From Antilocapra americana (taxonomy: Eukaryota; Chordata; Mammalia; Artiodactyla; Antilocapridae): a stretch of DNA of 64,000 nt. The translations under genes and the position numbers were made by a program. The stretch covers positions 6,601,404 to 6,665,403 of the forward strand of contig ML660774.1 of the NCBI GenBank assembly GCA_007570785.1, read 5' to 3'. This document shows, piece by piece, positions 23,051 to 32,570 of this stretch. The notes below the pieces were generated by a model. The model was not told the origin of the DNA and searched no databases. It saw nothing but the letters and a program-made list of their open reading frames with translations. Numbering within the stretch: the first letter of the stretch is position 1; every line of letters begins with the position of its first letter.

Positions 23051-25850
23051 GCATGCACATACAGCTATGCGGTTGGTTCTCCAACAAAGATACCTTGGTC
23101 TCTCTCATCACTTAGAAAATTCCACAGGTTTTAGGAGCTCTGTGCCAGACTTGTTATATCAGGTAACAAGAGAGGGAATGTGCTGTGGTTTTAGGATAGC
23201 ATTAGATCTGGTGCCCTGGGCAGGGCTCCCCAAGGAGGCCCTGTTTAAAAGGAGACCCAGAGGAGAAGCAGCCCGTCTGGAGAGAAGTGCCGGGAACCCC
23301 CCAGATGGGGGCTCAACAAAGACAGAGGCTGTGAGGAGGGGGAAGGTGGGTGAGTTCACAGAACAACAGAGGTGATGAGCCCGTTGCAGGACGGAGGCGG
23401 AGAGGGGCTGGGATGCTCACAGAGGTGGGTGGACAGTCTTGGGCCAGCATAGACCTGGCAGGAGTCCCCACCTCCTAGACACAGCAGGCAGGCAGTGGAG
23501 AATTTTAGGCAAGGAAGCAGAATGTTTTCAGGTTTTCTAAGAAGACCTGGCTGCTCAGCAGAGAAGGGAGTGTGCGGTTGAAGGGAGGGCTAGGACTCAT
23601 CAAGCTATTGTGATGGACCAGGTGAGGGGGCACAGAGGCATGGGGTAGAGGTCGCACTGGACATGGATTGGAGAGAAGAGAAACATGTGGGCGCAGTGGA
23701 TATAGGATGGCGGATGGGGCTGAGGGTGGGACCGGAGTGACATGCTTTATCTTAGTGCAGTATAAAAACAAGACGATGTGGAAGAGTCATTCAGAGCATC
23801 CACATTTCATTTGGTTCTCTGTCCTGAGTTTAAAGTCATTCCACATATTCAGCCTAATAGTGAAACTGAGCTTTTTCAGTATAAATGCATTTCAGAGACA
23901 CTTAAGGCTTCCTTGCCTCTTACAGTTGGCTGCAAAGAAATTAACTGAGAACACTGCTAAATGTTTGACTGTTGTTAGTTACACTAAATAATTTCTGCTA
24001 AAAGCATAAGGACTAGTATGACCTAAACTAGTTAGTTTTGCTAGCGGTCACTCTTTTTTTTTACAGAAAGCTCAAGTTCCCTTTCACCTATACAAAATCA
24101 GAAAATAGACAAGTTCCCTTTCACCTACACAAAACCGTGTTTAAAATAAAATATGTAGTATTTTTGGATCTTTAGTCTTCTGAGAAGTCCTTAATTATGA
24201 TAGGCAAATTCTAGAAGGGGTTAGCCTCCCAGGCGATACCCCGATACACTTGGAAGGCGCTTTGATCTCCCCGCCCTTTGTCAGCTGACCCCATCGTCAT
24301 TTTCTTCTGACTTATGAAATCACCCCATGTGGCCAACCTAGCAAATCATCAAGAAACCTGCCTCACTGCCCTCATCCTCTTCTGTGTGAGGTGGAAGGAG
24401 AGAAGAATGCACAGGAGAGATCATTAGAGTATCTTCGACTGAGCTAGGGGGCCAGCATGGGGAGGGGGGTTTGAACATCAGTCGCTCCAAACGCCTCCCC
24501 CACACTCCACTGCATCTCACCACCAGTCATTCATCTTTCACACAGAAGCCTTTGGAATAAGGTTGCGTTTGAATGAAGGGCACAACAATCTTTTGAAGAC
24601 TTAAATACAGTCTTCTAGGCTGTAGCAAGCTTGCCTACAGAGATGGTCCTGGCCCACATGATTCTGTCATTTTTTGAGTCATTGATATGAACTGAGCTTC
24701 ACTAGCCAGTGAGTGAAACTCACATCCTGAGGAACAGCCCGAAATTCCGTCTTCCAGCTTCCGCCCACTGCTACCCTGCCAGATATTTGCAAGGTCTGTC
24801 TGTCTGTCTGCGAGACTTACATGTCACAGGCCCTGGCAGTTCGTGGGTTCAGTTCCTGGTTTCTGCTGGTTTTTAGCCTCCACTGGCCATCTGCTGTTGT
24901 GGACCTGGGCACTCCCGCTCTGGTTGTAGGGGAAATGTCTCCCTCTTCTCAGACCCGTCTTACAGAGAATGGAGCCACAGCAGAGCTAATTGGAGCCCCA
25001 AAGGGTGCCGGGGAGAGGGGAGCACTGGCCTGAGCTGGGCTTAGGGACGAGGTGGGGGTGGCTTCAACCTTTGACCCTGGGGTCCCATTGCTCCATCTGA
25101 CGCACCTCTTAGACTTAGCTTCTCACCTGGTGGTTTTCGTCCGCAGGCGCTGTTGCCTGGTTTCATCCATCAAACCATCCTGTCCATCAAAGCAGGGTTT
25201 GCGTTCTTTCCAAAGGCCCTCAAGACTCCCCATCCACCCCAATCAAACTAGAGGTCATGTCTGGACACAGGAGGTGGTCTACCCCAGAGCACCCAGGCAC
25301 CGCTGGGCAGTGGAGGGGGGCTGCTCATTGTCACAGGTTGGCCTGAGTCTAGTTTCGGCACGTCAGGGTGATTTATAACAAGGGTGAAATCCTACTTGGA
25401 AGCAGAGGAGGAGAGATTATGTAAATCCATGTGAGAAAGAAGCTTCGGAGTTCACAGATACTCTGCTGAGAGCTTCACCCCCTTTCTGAACGGCCTTTCT
25501 CAAGCGAGCCCTTAGAGAACCCCAGGTAGGAACAGGTGGCCCCCAGATGTCAGGAGGGATTTCCCTGCCCTCCACCTCTCCCTCTGTGGGGGGCTTCCTG
25601 GGGAGCCTCTTTGGAGAACGCTGGGGATCCTTTCTCGGAATATGACTTGAAAATCACACTGTGAAGCAAGATTGCAGCAAGGGGGACAGTTCCGTGCCCT
25701 GAACGTTGCCACCTCCCCGAGAGCCATGCAGACCCCTCACTGCTGGCTCTGCACCCTGCCCCACCTGCCCTTTCAGATCCAAATGTGTGCGGGAGGCCAC
25801 AGGCCCTGCGGATGGTAAGCCCATCCTCCATGTGGCCACCAGCGTGTCTT
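23051..25850. other. Unique intronic sequence
   Basis: Moderately GC-rich in 23.2-23.7 and 24.7-25.8 kb. No exon or recognised repeat apart from a short tandem at 24073-24134. Confidence 0.5.
24073..24134. repeat. Short tandem duplication, 37-bp period
   Basis: CAAGTTCCCTTTCACCTA occurs at 24073 and again at 24110, with the following ACAAAA also shared. Confidence 0.9.
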
Positions 25851-26315
25851 CCTGAAATTCACGTCTGACTCTCTCACTCCTTGAATTCCCTCACAGGATG
25901 CAGCCCTTGGGCACTTAGCTCTTTGCTCCTAGTTGTCCCTCCATACCTGTCCCCCTTCTCTGTGGCTCCCCAGAAAATAGCCCTGCTCTTTGCAGGCTGC
26001 TGGCACACTCCCACTTCAGCACCAGATTCAGGCTGCACGACCTCGGGAAAAACCTCTCACTTCCTGCTTCTCAGTCCCGTCCTCACCTCCAGGTGTTTAC
26101 ATCACCCTCCCGCTCTGGCCCAGATTATTGTTCAGCCTTCTGCAGAGGGAGCTTTTCCTCTGTCTGTCTCCTCCACTTAAATAGAAACTCCTTGAGGGCA
26201 GAAATGTTGGCGGGAGGGGGCTTATCCACTCTCCCAGGTGCATCTCAAGCCCCCAGAAGATGCTGATGTGCAGAGGGCACCCAGAGTTTGAATGAATGAA
26301 TCTTCAAGGCACCAC
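25850..26315 (+). mobile_element. L2 LINE 3' end (ancient)
   Basis: AACTCCTTGAGGGCAGAAATG and a TTTGAATGAATGAAT terminus preceded by the pyrimidine-rich L2 body. Confidence 0.7.
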
Positions 26316-26608
26316 AGTGCACTTGTTGAGATGTGAATGACAGTTATTAAATAAATCAGCTCCAAGTTAAAAAAAAACAGAGATCATTGCAAAAAAGCTT
26401 CACGGTTGCACACCTTTCAGTAGTAAGTCTATTCCAATGAGAGCTCAGGTTTTAAAGGCCAGTTTTCTTTGTGGAGGCAGCTGACGCATCCACTGTTCTG
26501 TGCAAGTCTTTCCACCTGAGTGCACGTGACTGGCAGTAACGCCTTTCAGGGTTGAGGGTTGATTGTATTTGCAGTACAGGGAATAAATAGTTGAGAGTCA
26601 CGGGAGGG

Positions 26609-26643
26609 GTGTGTGTGTGTGTGTGTGTGTGAAGGTGTGTGTG
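26609..26643 (+). repeat. (GT)n microsatellite upstream of exon 2
   Basis: An 11-unit GT run, a GAAG interruption and a further GTGTGTGTG. The right end is about 50 bp before the exon 2 acceptor. Confidence 0.95.
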
Positions 26644-26695
26644 ACAAGTGACTGGGTCTTAATGAACTGCTTACTTGGAAATTGTCTTTCTACAG

Positions 26696-26848
26696 GTGAT
26701 GTATCACCAATCAGTATGTCTCCCATCAGTCAATCTCAGTTTATCCCACTCGGGGAAATCCTTTGCTTGGCCATCTCCGCAATGAACTCGGCAAGAAAAC
26801 CTGTCACCCAGGAAGCACTGATGGAGCACCTGACCACCTGTTTCCCAG
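26696..26848 (+). CDS. STOX2: STOX2 coding exon 2: first half of the winged-helix (Storkhead) domain
   Basis: This 153-nt internal exon follows a pyrimidine-rich stretch ending TTTCTACAG and ends CCCAG before the donor GTAACG. It opens with two bases finishing a codon begun upstream, then encodes Asp-Val-Ser-Pro and an Ile-Ser-Met-Ser-Pro stretch, and it ends one base into a Gly codon. From about encoded residue 16 (FIPLGEILCLAIS) it forms the first helices of the storkhead winged-helix DNA-binding domain shared with STOX1. In the family this domain acts in the nucleus as a FOX-like DNA-binding module. A Met codon at 26716 could serve as an internal start if a non-coding upstream exon were used. 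A GT microsatellite lies just upstream of the acceptor. The identification rests on uninterrupted family sequence continuing into exon 3. Confidence 0.95.
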
Positions 26849-27769
26849 GTAACGGGAAAAGGGTGCTGTACTTTCCAAATGGATGTGCCCTCTGGCCGCC
26901 CTGGGGCTTTATATGGACACTTCATCCCACGATTAAATTCAATAGGAAAAAAAAACGTCTGCCAAAACCGACCAGTAACTTTTCTTAGCTCTGCAATTAA
27001 AAATCAAGGCATCAGTGTTACTTAAAAATAATTTGCCACCTTCAACTGTAATAATTTTTCATTGGCACTGAGGGCAAGAAACAAAATCAGAATCTGCAAA
27101 GAATTCTGTGAGAACGACCACAATTCCATTTAACCTTTACAGCTCAGCCTTCCTAAAGTACGCGAGCATCTTGATTTGTGGCAAGCTTTGTTTCCTGCCT
27201 GCTTTCCTTCTTTTCTTCCTTTCTTATCTCCCTTCTTTTTTCTTTTCATCCTTTGATTTTCTGCTTTTCTTTTGGTGTCATTTAAGCTACTTCAGAACAG
27301 AACAATTTAGAAAGCTTAATACTCTTTAAATTATATTTGAAAGATGCATTTCAATGAGAGTTTTAAAACTTTGGAGGGATTTAACTCTCATATTTATATT
27401 TTTGTTTTTTAAAGCTAAGACTATTTACTTTTTCATAGTTTACTATGTGAGAATAAAGTTTTGAAGTCTAACTGAATATTATTCAAATATTCAAACTTTT
27501 ATTTTTAATGTGTATAAGTAGAAAAAATAGTCTAGATTTTGACCTCTATTCCTGGTATGGACATTCACGTTCTAAAGAGTGTGTGTAAGAGTGTGTGTAA
27601 GAAGTCTTCTAGTGAAGATACATGTAGGCTGATACTTAAGCCCTTTTATTATGCTTCTGTATTGCTTGAATTTTTGAAAACAAGTTTTATATACCAGTTC
27701 ACATTACAGAAATATGGATTTTTTAAAAAGATCTGAAACAAATAATTGTTGCTTTTCAGCTTTCTAAAT

Positions 27770-28030
27770 AGGTCTGCATACTATTATATGTAGAATGGAT
27801 AAACAACAAAGTCATACTATATAGCACCAGAAACTGTATTCATTCTCTTGTGATAAAACATAATGGGAGTGAATATAAAAGAGAATATAAAAAAGAATAT
27901 ATATATATATGTATGTGTGTATATATATATATATATATGTATGTATATGTATGTATGTATAGCTGAATCACTTTGCCATAGAGCAGGAATTAATGCAACA
28001 TTGTAAATCAACCAAACTTTAATTAAGAAT
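27770..28030 (+). mobile_element. L1 3' end with (AT)n expansion
   Basis: GGATAAACAACAAAGTCATAC, ATAGCACCAGAAACTGTATTC, a TATATA/TATG run (27896-27960), then GCTGAATCACTTTGCCATAG and TTAATGCAACATTGTAAATC. Confidence 0.85.
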
Positions 28031-29064
28031 AAGTAAATAGGTCCTCATCTCTCCAGAGTGATCAGTTAAATTGGACCAGTACATGTTAAGTTGTTACACA
28101 TGGATCTTCCTGGGAGGAAAGTGACCTTCAGGGGAATAAAATTAGACCCATTAAGACTGCTTATGGACTTGAAGTTGACTTTGGAGTTTGCTGGAGACTG
28201 TTGACTTTTATCTATACTGTATTCTGTCTCCAATTCATCCCCTTAAACTCTCCCTCAGCCAGTGTCCTTCACGAACACAAAGACATCATCCAAAGAAACC
28301 CATTAAGTTTTCAGTCTAAAATTCTTACCATACGGAACATGAACACGTGTGCTCTGTTCCAACAGTTGTCAGATTTGCAAGATTAAAGCAATATATGTCT
28401 AAATAACCTCCCATTGGCATGCAATATATTTAAATAGCTATTTTTGCTTTGACAGATGGAAAGATATGGACAAGGAGAAAGGTCAGATTCCAGCCCTTTT
28501 TAATATAGAGCCTACCTTTGCTCTTTACACCAACAGAATCTGAGCTCATGATGAACTTTGGGACTGGAATCTGGACGTGATGGAATATGCAAACCTTGAC
28601 TGTCTCCATCACAGCCATCCCTTTACAAGTGAGACCTACAGACTTCTAGTGGAACCCTGAACTTCATAGATAATTGGAAATATCTGTCATTATACTGGGG
28701 CTTAATAGTAAAATAAAAATCATAGATATCTGTGACTTTGAGCTAAAGCTTTGAAAACTCCCAGTGAAGGGTATGGAAAACGGATTGGACAGGGAATATT
28801 TCTACTTGGCTTTATCCAATTAAACACTATTTGATTGATGTACTTGAAAATCCACATCAAAACTTCAGCTGTTAATTCTTTCTGGGAACTCTTTCTTATT
28901 CCTTCATTTGTGAACCATCAGAAAGCGTGTTCTTCCTGTTGAGTGGACATGATTACATTTTAGTCATGATTCCATGTAGTTTCCTGAGTTTTCTAAGATC
29001 AGCACTTGGAAGGCCTCCAATCAGCAGATTCTGTAATACAATGAAATTTTTGTCTTATAGCTAT

Positions 29065-29080
29065 AATAGCTATAGCTATT
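29065..29080. repeat. 16-bp perfect palindrome
   Basis: AATAGCTATAGCTATT is its own reverse complement, within a TAGCTAT-rich segment (29057-29096). Confidence 0.9.
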
Positions 29081-29763
29081 TTTGTTATAATAGCTGTTTT
29101 TATGAATGACCCTTCAGCTTTCCTTTATTGTAATAGCATAGTAAACTTGTCAATCATGAATTCTTCTAAATGAGGCTTACCTTTTTTGAAAAACTTCTGT
29201 TAACAACGTTGATCAAAAGTACACTCCCATGTAGGACAGAGTCAGTTTCAAATATGTTTGTCATCTGGGTGCTGTGCTTCGCAGCTCTAGGGGTCGTCAT
29301 TTGGGAGACTGTAATGTAAATAATGTCTTATCCTGAAAGTTGTATCCTGTGTGGCTGGTGCCCCCTGAAGTTGTTCAGCAGAGCTAGAATAGTTCGTAGG
29401 GCTGCTCACAGGGCATAGAAGCTAAGTTGTTCCTCTTCTGTGCAAGCATTTTCTGTTGTATGTTGGCTCGCATGAATTGCAAATATATGGTTTGGGTTAC
29501 AGCCCAATTGAGTTGGAACTATTATTGTTTTGAACAGAAACATCATTCAATGGATAAGGAGAAAGTTTTAAAGTTTTTTTGATATTATATCAGCCTTAAT
29601 AAACCACATACATTTATATAAAAATCAACATACATTTCTCAAGAGGAGAGCCTTAAACAAAAAGGAAACCATGCTGCTCAAAAATTAAATAATTATGTTA
29701 AACAGTACATCATTCAGAAGTAGTGTTAACCTTTTCTGCCTTGGTCACAAAGGGTGCCTTCTG

Positions 29764-29977
29764 AAGCATGCGTGTGTGCTGAGTCGCTTCAGTCTTCTCC
29801 AACTTTTTGCCACCCCATGAATTGTGGCCCACCAGGCTCCTCTGTCTGTGGGATTCTCCAGGCAAGAATACTGGAGTGGGTAGCCATTCCCTTCTCCAGG
29901 GGGTCTTCCCGACCCAGAGATGGAACTTGCGTCCGTTACGTCTCCGAATGTGTAGGTTCCATCGTACATGGACTCTC
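29764..29977 (-). mobile_element. Bov-tA SINE
   Basis: TGCTGAGTCGCTTCAGTC, ACCAGGCTCCTCTGTCTGTG, AGCCATTCCCTTCTCCAGGG; the head end is degraded. Confidence 0.94.
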
Positions 29978-30154
29978 TCCCCTTGAGAACTGCAGGCCGT
30001 TTCTTTTTGTTTGTTTTTATATTTTACTTTCGTAGTTTTGGAAGGACCGGGGAAGCCTAAACTTCTCAGCTTACCCATTTGTTCTAGCAGTTAAACAATG
30101 TTCTTTGATGGTGATCGGAGTTTCCATGGGTCCTGACCCAAAGTTGAGACTACC

Positions 30155-30247
30155 GATAGCTAATATTTGTGAGCACTCCCTGTGTCGGGCACTGCTCTAC
30201 ATACATTAAACTCACAGCAGCCCTCTGAAGATAGGTCCTGTTGCTGT
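30155..30247 (-). mobile_element. MIR remnant, first segment
   Basis: Antisense MIR: GGGCACTGCTCTACATACAT and TTAAACTCACAGCAGCCCTC. It continues after the inserted Bov-tA (30456-30533) and again after an MLT1 LTR (30931-30990). Confidence 0.6.
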
Positions 30248-30457
30248 CCTGCTTCCCCGGTGGCTCAGACAGTAAAGAATCTGCCTGCAACGCAGGAGAC
30301 CTGGGTTCTATTCCTGGGTCGGGAAGATCCCCTGGAGAAGGTAAAGGCTACCCCCAGTATTCTTGCCTGGAGAATCCCATGGACAGAGGAGCCTGGCAGG
30401 CTGCAGTGCATGGGGTTGCAAAGAGTTGGACATGACTGAGTGACTAAGCATGCACAG
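30246..30457 (+). mobile_element. Bov-tA SINE, inserted in a MIR
   Basis: CTTCCCCGGTGGCTCAGACAG head through GTTGGACATGACTGAGTGAC tail. Confidence 0.96.
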
Positions 30458-30534
30458 GCTATTGTTGTCTACATTTTGATGACAATAAGTCGAGTCTCAG
30501 AGTGCTTAAGCAAGCTGTCTTAAGGAGATACCAG

Positions 30535-30930
30535 CTGTAGTAGTTCTCTAGAGCAGTCTTAACAAATTTCAGACATCTATTATCTTACAGTTCTGGATGC
30601 TACAATTCCAAGATCAACATATCAGCAGGTTGGTTGGTGTCTTCTGAGGGCTGTGAGAGAAGAATCTGTCCCAACACCCCCCTGGAGCTAGTAGTCATTT
30701 GCCTTCTACCAGTCCCTCTTCTCATTGTGATATCTCTGTGCCCACATTTCCCCTTTGCAGAAAGACACCAGACATAGCGCATCAGGGTCACTCTAATGAC
30801 TTCACTTTAACTTGGTTATCTCTATGAAGACCCCGTGTCCACATAAGGTAACATTCTCGGCTCCTGGGGGTTAGGACTTACATATGAATATGGGGGGCAG
30901 GGGGCCTCATGCTTAATTCAGCCAGTAACA
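30535..30930 (-). mobile_element. MLT1-type LTR (ERVL-MaLR), solo and degenerate
   Basis: Antisense MaLR LTR: TTATCTTACAGTTCTGGATG, CTCTATGAAGACCCCGTGTCC, GGGGGTTAGGACTTACATAT and an end like TTCAGCCAGTAACA. No internal viral genes flank it. Confidence 0.7.
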
Positions 30931-30990
30931 TCAGCTACCAGTGGTGAAGCTGCAATTTGGATCCTTCAGTCTGACCCAGGAGCCCAAGCT
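30931..30990 (-). mobile_element. MIR remnant, last segment
   Basis: CTGCAATTTGGATCCTTCAG then TCTGACCCAGGAGCC, the antisense MIR head, resuming after the LTR. Confidence 0.55.
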
Positions 30991-31789
30991 TTCAGCCTCC
31001 CCTGAAATTGCTATTGTTGGAGGTCAGGCACGGTTGAATATTGCCAGGATGATTCCACCTGACTTATTTCCAAATGATACCATTCAGGTCCGTCTTAGAA
31101 ATATGGTCGCCTTTGATTTGTCTGGCACTGAGGAAGGGAGAACATTAAAGAAATTAAGTAAATGCGCTACAGCCTGGAAAACTTATTCTCTCTTAAGAAT
31201 GTATGTTCTTAATTGTCTCTTAAGGTAGATAGTGCTTAAACGTGCACACAAAACTCTGGAAACAGACACTGTACAAAAGAGTATCTGTGATTTTCTTCTG
31301 GAGCATCTATTCTAGCAAATACAGCAGTTGGAGACGCAGTGATCAGATAGATGTAAGAGCCTCTAAGCTGTCACTGGTGTGTTTATTAGGGCTATGAATT
31401 TGAGAAGTTCATTTTGCTGCCCCCTTCATTTTCCTGGCTTATGACAAGAAGGAGAAAGGTCCCACCTGAACACCACCAGTGTTGTGATTACATTCGGATT
31501 TGAAGATGGTGATTTCAGAATTGGAGAGCACATCCTAAACAATGGTCAAGTCTAGTTACCCTTTTATATAATTTATAAAATTAAGTTTATTAAGTAAATT
31601 TAATCTTGGAATGAGAGTATGGAGCAGCTTCAAGTGTATGTGGTAGCCTCTACATATATTAGAGTTCTTTTCAATACCAGGATGGCACTCTTTACCGTGA
31701 CTTCCTAGTTGCTTTTATTGAAAGTCTTTTCTGTAAACTTACAAGATACTGAAAACGTTTTTTTCTTCATTTAAGGATATTCTGTCTTT

Positions 31790-31912
31790 GGGACATCTCT
31801 GGCAGTCCAGTGGTTAGGACTCTGCACTTCCATTGCAGGGGGTCTTGGGTTCAGTCCCTGGTAGGCGAACTAAAAACCCTCATGCCATGCCGGGCAGCCA
31901 AAAAAAATTTCT
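31790..31912 (+). mobile_element. CHR-type SINE, short form
   Basis: CAGTCCAGTGGTTAGGACTC, GGGTTCAGTCCCTGG and a terminal A-run. Confidence 0.87.
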
Positions 31913-32143
31913 GTCTTGAACAATTCAGTTCAGTAAATGTTTATAACAACAGTAGCCACCTAACTCCATCTAGTATCCATTTTTCTCTTCCCAGCTTTTA
32001 TCTTTTCCTGTTCTGTTGGTAGTACAGTTCCATAAGAGTTATCAGAGAAAACCAGGATTCACGTTAAACTTAATGAACACCTTGGAATCCTGCTTAGTTG
32101 CTATATGATGATGCTTAGAAGCTGGGCAAAGTTAACAGGAGTC

Positions 32144-32500
32144 TGTCTTAGTCCATGTGGACTGCTATAACAGAATACCATGGACTGGGTGGCTGAAACA
32201 ACAGACATTTCTCACAATTCTGGGACTGGAAAATCCCAGATTGAGGTACCTGTAGATTTGGTGTCTGGTGAGAGTCTCTTTCCTGGTTTGCAGACAGCCA
32301 TACCCTCACATCACAGAGAGAGAGAGCTGTTTTCGCTTCCTCTCCTCATAAAGGCATATCAAGGAGGCTGCAAATTCATGACCTCATGTGAACCTAATCA
32401 CCTTCCCCAAACTCCCACCTCTTATTAGCATTGCCCTGGGGATTAGGGCTTGAACATGGGGATCGGTTTGGTGCGGGGGTCACCATTCAGTCCATAAGCA
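32144..32500 (-). mobile_element. MLT1-type LTR (ERVL-MaLR), solo and degenerate
   Basis: Runs from TGTCTTAGTCC to CAGTCCATAAGCA with ACCATGGACTGGGTGGCTGA, GATTTGGTGTCTGGTGAGAG and GGGGATTAGGGCTTGAAC between, the reverse complement of an MLT1A/B-like LTR. Ends TG...CA. It stops 70 bp before the exon 3 boundary. Confidence 0.75.
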
Positions 32501-32570
32501 GACTCAAAACACTCCAGAATCAACCACACCTCCCTCCTTCTGTTCTTACCAGTATGTCCTTTGGTTTCAG

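Larger units (their letters stand above)
26849..32570 (+). other. STOX2 intron between exons 2 and 3
   Basis: Begins GTAACG and ends TTTCAG. It contains an L1 3' end, an inverted pair of Bov-tA SINEs, a twice-interrupted MIR, two antisense MLT1 LTRs and one CHR SINE, separately listed. The stretches 26990-27760, 28035-29760 and 31000-31785 are AT-rich unique sequence with nothing further I can identify apart from a small palindrome. Confidence 0.9.

Noticed and set aside
30535..32500. Endogenous retrovirus provirus between the two MLT1 LTRs
   Set aside because: Both LTRs are in the same orientation, but the DNA between them is MIR, unique sequence and a CHR SINE, with no gag/pol-like frame. 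They are independent solo LTRs.
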